A stretch of DNA of 10,306 nt, from positions 1 to 10,306 of the forward strand of contig JAIRTG010000203.1 of NCBI GenBank assembly GCA_031255055.1, in the 5' to 3' direction. The notes beneath the pieces are model-generated. The model was not told where the DNA came from, did not search any database, and worked only from the letters and a program-made list of their open reading frames with translations. The position numbers and the translations under genes are program-made. Below are positions 6,159 to 10,306 of the stretch, one piece after another (positions within the stretch are counted from its first letter, which is position 1; every line of letters starts with the position of its first letter). This stretch comes from Prevotellaceae bacterium. GTDB taxonomy: Bacteria > Bacteroidota > Bacteroidia > Bacteroidales > Paludibacteraceae.

Positions 6159-7976
6159 TCAAGGCTTCAAATCGCCTCTAAAATGGTTATAAATGATTGA
6201 GGCTCTGTTGGTTCCTATCAGATTTATTAGTTCGTCCGGATTGGCCGATTTAATTCGTTTTATGCTTTTAAAATGCTTTATCAGGTCTTTTTTTGTCTGT
6301 TCGCCGATTCCTTTGATCGAATCGAGTTCTGATGCTATTTGTTTTTTGCTTCGTTTGTCACGGTGGAATTTGATGGCAAAACGATGAACCTCTTCCTGAA
6401 TTTGCGCTAATAATTTGAACAGCGGCTCGGTAGGTTTCAATCCGATTTCTTTTGGCGGAAACCCGAATAGCAGTTCGCTTGTTCTGTGTTTGTCGTTTTT
6501 TGCCAATCCTGCAATTGGGATATTTAATTTCAATTCGTCTTCCACAACTTGGCGGACAACTTCCATTTGTCCTTTTCCGCCATCGGTAATTATCAGATCG
6601 GGGAGTGGAGCGTTTTCGGCAACCATCCGCGAATATCTCCGACCGACAACTTCTTTCATCGACGCATAGTCATCGGGGCCTTTCACCGTTTTGATGTTAT
6701 ATTTTCTGTAATCAATTTTAGACGGTTTCCCTTTTTTGAAAACAACACAAGCGGCAACAGCGCTGCTTCCTGAAATGTTTGAATTGTCGAAAGCTTCAAT
6801 TGTCATCGGCAGTTTTTCCAAATGCAGTTTGTCTTGAATTTCTCTCAAAATGGAAACGGCACGCTGGTCGGGATTCAATTTTTCTGCCTGTTTAAGTCTG
6901 TCCACCTTATATTGTTTCACGTTTTGCGTTGCCAAATCCAACAGTTTTTTCCGGTCGCCTCGCTGTGGGATATTTACTTTTATACCGTCAATCGGAAATT
7001 CAATCTCGAAAGGTACTATTATCTCTTTTGAATCGCTTTTCAGTCGTTCGCGAAGTTCCAATATCGCCATGACGAGAATATCCGTTTTGTCTTTGTTCAA
7101 TCGTTTTTTATACTCGATTGTGAAGCCCTGAATAATCGATCCTTTTGAAGTACGCAAAATGTTCACGTATGCCGACTGTTCATCCTCCTCATAAGCAAAT
7201 ACATCCGTATTTTCGAGAATAGTGTTCGAGATAACAGACTTCGATTTATATGCTTCAAAAAGCTCATATTTCTCTTTCAAAACCTGTGCTTCTTCAAATT
7301 TATACTCCGCTGCCAATGCTTGCATTTTGGAATACAGAGATTTACTTATTTCGTTTGCATCTCCTCGCAGGATTTTCCGAACAGCTTTAATGTATTCTTG
7401 ATAATCTTCCATCGATTCTTTTCCTTCACAGGGGCCATTGCATCGGTGGATATGATATTGCAAGCAAACACGGAATTTTCCCGCATCAATTTTTTCTTTT
7501 ATCAATGGCAGCCGGCAAGTTCGGATAGGGTAGATCTGATGGATGATGTTGATCAAAGAGTTAACCGTCTGCGCTAATCCGTAAGGGCCGAAATATTGCG
7601 AACCGTTTTTTATAATGCTGCGCGTTTTGAACACGCGAGGGAATGCTTCTTTTGTTATACAAATGCTCGGATAGCTTTTTCCGTCTTTGAGCATTGCATT
7701 ATATCTTGGTTGGTGTTGTTTGATGAGATTATTTTCGAGCAAAAGAGCGTCGGCTTCCGTATCGACAATGATATATTTCAGGTGGTCGATATTTCTGACC
7801 AGCACATTTATTTTTTCATAGTCATGGTGTTTGTTGAAATAGGAATAAACGCGCTTCTTTAAGTTTTTTGCTTTTCCGATATAAATAATTTCATCGTTCA
7901 CATTGAAATATTGATACACACCGGGCTTGTTCGGCAATGCCTCAATCTCGTTTTGTAGTCTTTCGTTTTTTTTCAT
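6159..7976 (-). CDS. uvrC: UvrABC excinuclease subunit C
   Basis: This 605-residue protein is full length for UvrC, which makes both the 3' and 5' incisions around lesions in UvrAB-directed nucleotide excision repair. The N-terminal GIY-YIG nuclease shows PGVYQYF (18-24), IIYIGKAKNLKKRV (30-43) and the catalytic-glutamate region LLLENNLIKQHQPRYN (Glu81). Cys154, Cys171, Cys179 and Cys183 form a four-Cys set like that reported to bind an Fe-S cluster in UvrC. A UVR domain for UvrB contact lies at about 215-243. The RNase-H-like 5' nuclease has EAFDNSNISG (Asp397), GPDDYASM (435-436), IITDGGKGQ (Asp465) and EVHRFAI (His531). The C-terminal helix-hairpin-helix pair is at about 550-590 (SIKGIGEQTKKDL). 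The ATG is preceded by GGAG at 5-base spacing. I see no promoter with an intact TAnnTTTG in the 207-bp upstream gap, which instead carries parS-like sites, so it is probably transcribed with mnmG. Confidence 0.97.
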   Translation of the reverse strand: MKKNERLQNEIEALPNKPGVYQYFNVNDEIIYIGKAKNLKKRVYSYFNKHHDYEKINVLVRNIDHLKYIIVDTEADALLLENNLIKQHQPRYNAMLKDGKSYPSICITKEAFPRVFKTRSIIKNGSQYFGPYGLAQTVNSLINIIHQIYPIRTCRLPLIKEKIDAGKFRVCLQYHIHRCNGPCEGKESMEDYQEYIKAVRKILRGDANEISKSLYSKMQALAAEYKFEEAQVLKEKYELFEAYKSKSVISNTILENTDVFAYEEDEQSAYVNILRTSKGSIIQGFTIEYKKRLNKDKTDILVMAILELRERLKSDSKEIIVPFEIEFPIDGIKVNIPQRGDRKKLLDLATQNVKQYKVDRLKQAEKLNPDQRAVSILREIQDKLHLEKLPMTIEAFDNSNISGSSAVAACVVFKKGKPSKIDYRKYNIKTVKGPDDYASMKEVVGRRYSRMVAENAPLPDLIITDGGKGQMEVVRQVVEDELKLNIPIAGLAKNDKHRTSELLFGFPPKEIGLKPTEPLFKLLAQIQEEVHRFAIKFHRDKRSKKQIASELDSIKGIGEQTKKDLIKHFKSIKRIKSANPDELINLIGTNRASIIYNHFRGDLKP

Positions 7977-8037
7977 AGAGTCTCCAAGTCTATTTTTGCT
8001 CCTCTTTAGAGGAAATATTGAATTGTTTTATTGTTTT

Positions 8038-8053
8038 TGTTTCACGTGGAACA
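8038..8053 (-). other. parS: parS-like ParB-binding site, uvrC-proximal
   Basis: TGTTTCACGTGGAACA, read on the + strand, is the exact reverse complement of the site at 8159-8174. Read on the - strand it is TGTTCCACGTGAAACA, matching the widely conserved bacterial parS consensus TGTTNCACGTGAAACA at every position. parS is the centromere on which the CTP-dependent ParB clamp loads for chromosome segregation. The site is intergenic between uvrC and mnmG, a typical place near gid genes. parA/parB are not in the window. Confidence 0.85.
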
Positions 8054-8158
8054 AATCATCATCCACAATAGCACTCTCTTTCGATTGATCGTGTTTTCCG
8101 ATAAGTAATTACACGCTCATTCTTGCTGCTCGCTGTGTATTGTGTGCTGGTTTTGTTT
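8054..8158. other. Inter-parS spacer with a DnaA-box-like site
   Basis: This 105-bp spacer separates the two parS-like sites. TCATCCACA (8059-8067) differs from the DnaA box TTATCCACA at one position. A weaker match in the other orientation, TGTGTATTG, lies at 8134-8142. No coding sequence is evident. One near-match is not enough to call an origin. Confidence 0.3.
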
Positions 8159-8174
8159 TGTTCCACGTGAAACA
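8159..8174 (+). other. parS: parS-like ParB-binding site, mnmG-proximal
   Basis: TGTTCCACGTGAAACA matches the parS consensus TGTTNCACGTGAAACA completely. It lies 9 bases beyond the mnmG stop codon (8184-8186) and is inverted relative to the identical 16-mer at 8038-8053. The central CACGTG is palindromic, and the asymmetry comes only from the CC/AA position. The paired exact copies make chance unlikely. Confidence 0.88.
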
Positions 8175-8183
8175 ACCCTGTTT

Positions 8184-10058
8184 TTATCGGCCTAAAAGCA
8201 CCAGTAATATGTTTATATCGTTTGGTGAAATACCCGGTATCCGCGATGCTTGTCCGATTGTTTCGGGGTTTATCTTTGTTAGTTTTTGTCGTGCTTCGGT
8301 CGAAAGCGTATGGATAGAATTATAATCAATGCGCCCTTTCAAGGGAATATATTCGAGCCGTTGAAGTTTTTCGGCAATCAATTTTTCACGTTCGATATAT
8401 CCTGCGTATTTTAGAATGATTTCGACCGACTCTATAATTTCTTCTTTTCCCGATTTAATCGTGGTTATCTTTTCCTGTAATTGCGGAACGGCGGCTGCCA
8501 GTTCGTTCAGTCCGAATTGAGGGCGAAGAATCAAATCGCTCAATTTGCAACCATGTTTCAGTTCTGCCGAATTTTGTGAAACCAAAAAAGCATTTATTTG
8601 CGACGGTTTTACCGAATGATTTTTCAGAAAGTTGATTAGTTTATTTTGTTCCTCCTTTTTTGCCTGAAGCTCTTTGAAACGATTTTCTTTTGCCAAACCG
8701 ATATTGTATGCTTTTTCGGTCAGACGCATATCGGCATCATCCTGACGGAGAAGGATACGGTATTCCGCCCGCGAAGTAAACATCCGATAGGGTTCGTCCA
8801 CGCCTTTTGTCACCAAATCATCGATAAGAACGCCGATATATGCTTCATCTCTTCCAAGAGTGAACGGATTTCCGTCGTGACATTTTATGTGTGCATTGAT
8901 TCCCGCAATCAATCCTTGTCCGCCTGCTTCTTCATAACCGGTAGTTCCGTTGATTTGTCCGGCAAAAAACAGGTTTTTTATTTGTTTTGTTTCGAGTGTA
9001 TGGCTTAGTTGTGTCGGGTCGAAAAAATCATATTCGATGGCATAACCGGGTCGGAAAAGCGCTGCATTTTCCAATCCGGGAACTGTTTGTATTGCATCAA
9101 TCTGAGTCTGATAGGGTAGGGAGGACGAAAATCCGTTTACATAATACTCTTGTGAATCGACGCCTTCGGGTTCGAGAAAAAGTTGATGCGCCTTTTTATC
9201 GGCGAAAGTTACGATTTTTGTTTCGATGCTTGGACAGTAACGCGGGCCGATGCTTTGAATTTGTCCGTTGTAGAGAGGAGATTCGGGCAAGCCTTTCCGA
9301 AGTGCTTCATGTGTTTGTTCGTTGGTGTATGTAATCCAACAGCTCATTTGTTTGAGTTCGCGTTTCACGTTTTTGAGGAACGAAAATTTATGAAAGTCGT
9401 TTTCGCCGATTTGTTCGGACATTTTTGAAAAATCAATACTTCGTCCGTCTATCCGCATTGGTGTTCCTGTTTTCATCCGATCGGTTTTGAAGCCAAGCGA
9501 TTTCAATTGTTCGGTAATACCGAACGAAGCGGGTTCTGAAATTCGTCCTCCCTTGAATTGATTTTTCCCGATGTGCATCAATCCGTTCAAAAAAGTTCCG
9601 TTTGTCAGAATCACAACTTTCGCCCGGAAGTAGATTCCCAATGCCGTTTTTACTCCCGAAATGCCGTTTTTATCGAATGTAATTTCGTTGACCGTATCTT
9701 GCCACAGGTGTAAGTTTTGGGTATTGGTGAGTGTTTTTATCCATGTTTGGATAAACAGATGACGGTCGCTTTGCGAGCGCGGACTCCACATTGCCGGACC
9801 TTTTGAGCGGTTCAGCATCCGAAACTGGATAGCGCTTTGGTCGGTAATAATGCCCATTTGTCCGCCCAAAGCGTCGATTTCGCGCACGATTTGTCCTTTT
9901 GCAATTCCGCCGACAGCCGGATTGCAGCTCATTTGTCCCATTTTGTTCATATCCATTGTAATCAGCAATGTTTTTGATCCCAGGTTTGCTGCTGCGCACG
10001 CAGCTTCATTTCCGGCATGTCCGGCGCCGACAACAATTATATCGTATTTAAAATTCAT
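8184..10058 (-). CDS. mnmG: tRNA uridine-5-carboxymethylaminomethyl modification enzyme MnmG (GidA)
   Basis: This 624-residue FAD enzyme, with MnmE, installs the carboxymethylaminomethyl group on C5 of wobble uridine 34 using methylene-tetrahydrofolate, FAD, NADH and GTP hydrolysis by the partner. Residue numbers are from the ATG at 10058. The dinucleotide-binding motif is GAGHAG (11-16). CNPAVGGIAKG has Cys45. GidA signature 1 is GPRYCPSIETKIVTF (271-285, with Cys275, a conserved catalytic Cys), and signature 2 is AGQINGTTGYEEAGGQGLIA (366-385). The helical C-terminal domain for MnmE and tRNA contact ends ...INILLVLLGR. I chose ATG 10058 over an upstream GTG at 10103 because the family starts at 'MNFKYDIIVVGAG' and AGGAG stands about 7 bases before it. 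The upstream extension encodes non-conserved sequence. It heads the mnmG-uvrC-tsaE run. Confidence 0.97.
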   Translation of the reverse strand: MNFKYDIIVVGAGHAGNEAACAAANLGSKTLLITMDMNKMGQMSCNPAVGGIAKGQIVREIDALGGQMGIITDQSAIQFRMLNRSKGPAMWSPRSQSDRHLFIQTWIKTLTNTQNLHLWQDTVNEITFDKNGISGVKTALGIYFRAKVVILTNGTFLNGLMHIGKNQFKGGRISEPASFGITEQLKSLGFKTDRMKTGTPMRIDGRSIDFSKMSEQIGENDFHKFSFLKNVKRELKQMSCWITYTNEQTHEALRKGLPESPLYNGQIQSIGPRYCPSIETKIVTFADKKAHQLFLEPEGVDSQEYYVNGFSSSLPYQTQIDAIQTVPGLENAALFRPGYAIEYDFFDPTQLSHTLETKQIKNLFFAGQINGTTGYEEAGGQGLIAGINAHIKCHDGNPFTLGRDEAYIGVLIDDLVTKGVDEPYRMFTSRAEYRILLRQDDADMRLTEKAYNIGLAKENRFKELQAKKEEQNKLINFLKNHSVKPSQINAFLVSQNSAELKHGCKLSDLILRPQFGLNELAAAVPQLQEKITTIKSGKEEIIESVEIILKYAGYIEREKLIAEKLQRLEYIPLKGRIDYNSIHTLSTEARQKLTKINPETIGQASRIPGISPNDINILLVLLGR

Positions 10059-10095
10059 ATTGACACTCCTATAGTCCCCCCGAGAGGGATTTTTA

Positions 10096-10105
10096 TGTTC
10101 CACGT
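10096..10105. other. Half-conserved parS-like sequence in the mnmG leader
   Basis: TGTTCCACGT equals the first 10 bases of the 16-mer at 8159-8174, then diverges (TCTGTT instead of GAAACA). Only one arm plus half of the CACGTG core is kept, so it is a degenerate or decaying parS, or chance. It sits between the mnmG -7 element and its ATG. Confidence 0.35.
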
Positions 10106-10120
10106 TCTGTTTTTGACATG

Positions 10121-10128
10121 CAAAGTTA
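10121..10128 (-). promoter_or_regulatory. TAnnTTTG promoter element of mnmG
   Basis: On the - strand TAACTTTG, followed by CA, is an exact match to the Bacteroidota -7 consensus. It lies 62 bases upstream of the mnmG ATG. A clear TTG -33 element at the expected distance is not visible. It would drive mnmG and probably uvrC and tsaE. Confidence 0.6.
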
Positions 10129-10187
10129 CCGAATTAATGTTATCTATAGTTGTTTTTTTGATGGAATAAAGAGAAAGATAAGCAGGA

Positions 10188-10272
10188 GGGGGAAGTCTCC
10201 CCCTCGCTTCAGCCCGCCTGCGGCGGTCTTCCGCTACCCCCTCAGCGGGGCTCTGCCCCGCAACGCCCCGTA
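10188..10272 (-). repeat. GC-rich dispersed repeat with three hairpins, copy 2 (inverted)
   Basis: Read on the - strand, this 85-bp copy matches 161-243 except for two substitutions (one in the first hairpin loop, AGA for AGC, and one just after that hairpin) and two single-base insertions. The insertions lie in opposite arms of the second hairpin, changing CCGC/GCGG to CCGCC/GGCGG, so the stem is longer by one G-C pair and still fully paired. A short TTTCTC run lies next to it, as at copy 1. It is intergenic, upstream of the mnmG promoter. Beyond 10272 only low-information sequence with an ACAAGT direct repeat (about 10293-10304) is seen. Confidence 0.87.
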
Positions 10273-10306
10273 CTCCCCTCGCCATACGAGTTACAAGTAC
10301 AAGTTG

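Noticed and set aside
8000..8013. TCCTCTTTAGAGGA palindrome as a terminator between mnmG and uvrC
   Set aside because: Its loop is only two bases and no T-run follows on either strand. It may be incidental.
161..10272. Inverted repeats at both ends read as the termini of one large transposon
   Set aside because: The intervening genes are core housekeeping genes, there is no transposase or integrase, and no target-site duplication is evident. Two independent copies of a dispersed intergenic repeat explain it better.
10055..10285. 76-codon frame on the - strand starting in the GC-rich repeat
   Set aside because: It runs out of the hairpin repeat through the mnmG promoter and just past the mnmG start codon. 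The translation has no family resemblance.

Overview
The window looks like chromosomal DNA from a Bacteroidales/Bacteroidota bacterium. It has conserved housekeeping genes with Bacteroidota-like sequence, TAnnTTTG-type promoter elements, two start codons preceded by A-rich sequence instead of a Shine-Dalgarno site, and secreted proteins with the 'SIGTAEAP..GALLQLKE...KGLLLPRV' N-terminus that I recognise from memory in Bacteroidales surface proteins. I cannot name a genus.

Layout. Positions 1-870 have no credible gene. They hold an AT-rich heptamer repeat, an 83-bp GC-rich dispersed repeat with three hairpins, a CT-rich microsatellite, a likely Bacteroidota promoter (373-405) and a long leader. 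Two tandem paralogous genes follow on the + strand (871-2958 and 3415-5511). Each encodes a secreted protein of about 700 residues, and each has its own upstream promoter-like element and its own strong intrinsic terminator (about 2997-3040 and 5553-5594). The terminators are related in sequence, so the whole transcription unit appears to have been duplicated. The function of the two proteins is unknown.

The rest of the window is on the - strand and reads mnmG (8184-10058) -> uvrC (6159-7976) -> tsaE (5621-6037). These encode a tRNA wobble-uridine modification enzyme, the nucleotide-excision-repair endonuclease subunit, and the ATPase for tRNA t6A synthesis. The tsaE 3' end converges on the second paralog's terminator. 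The 207-bp gap between mnmG and uvrC holds two 16-bp parS-like centromere sites that are exact reverse complements of each other, with a one-mismatch DnaA box between them. A third, half-conserved copy lies in the mnmG leader. This suggests ParB binds here and that the locus lies near the replication origin.

The right end (10188-10272) carries a second, inverted copy of the GC-rich repeat. The two copies differ at one hairpin by a matched one-base insertion in each arm, so pairing is kept. The most notable points are the parS pair, the duplicated secreted-protein units and the structured dispersed repeat. I found no CRISPR array, rRNA, tRNA, intact insertion sequence or obvious defence system.
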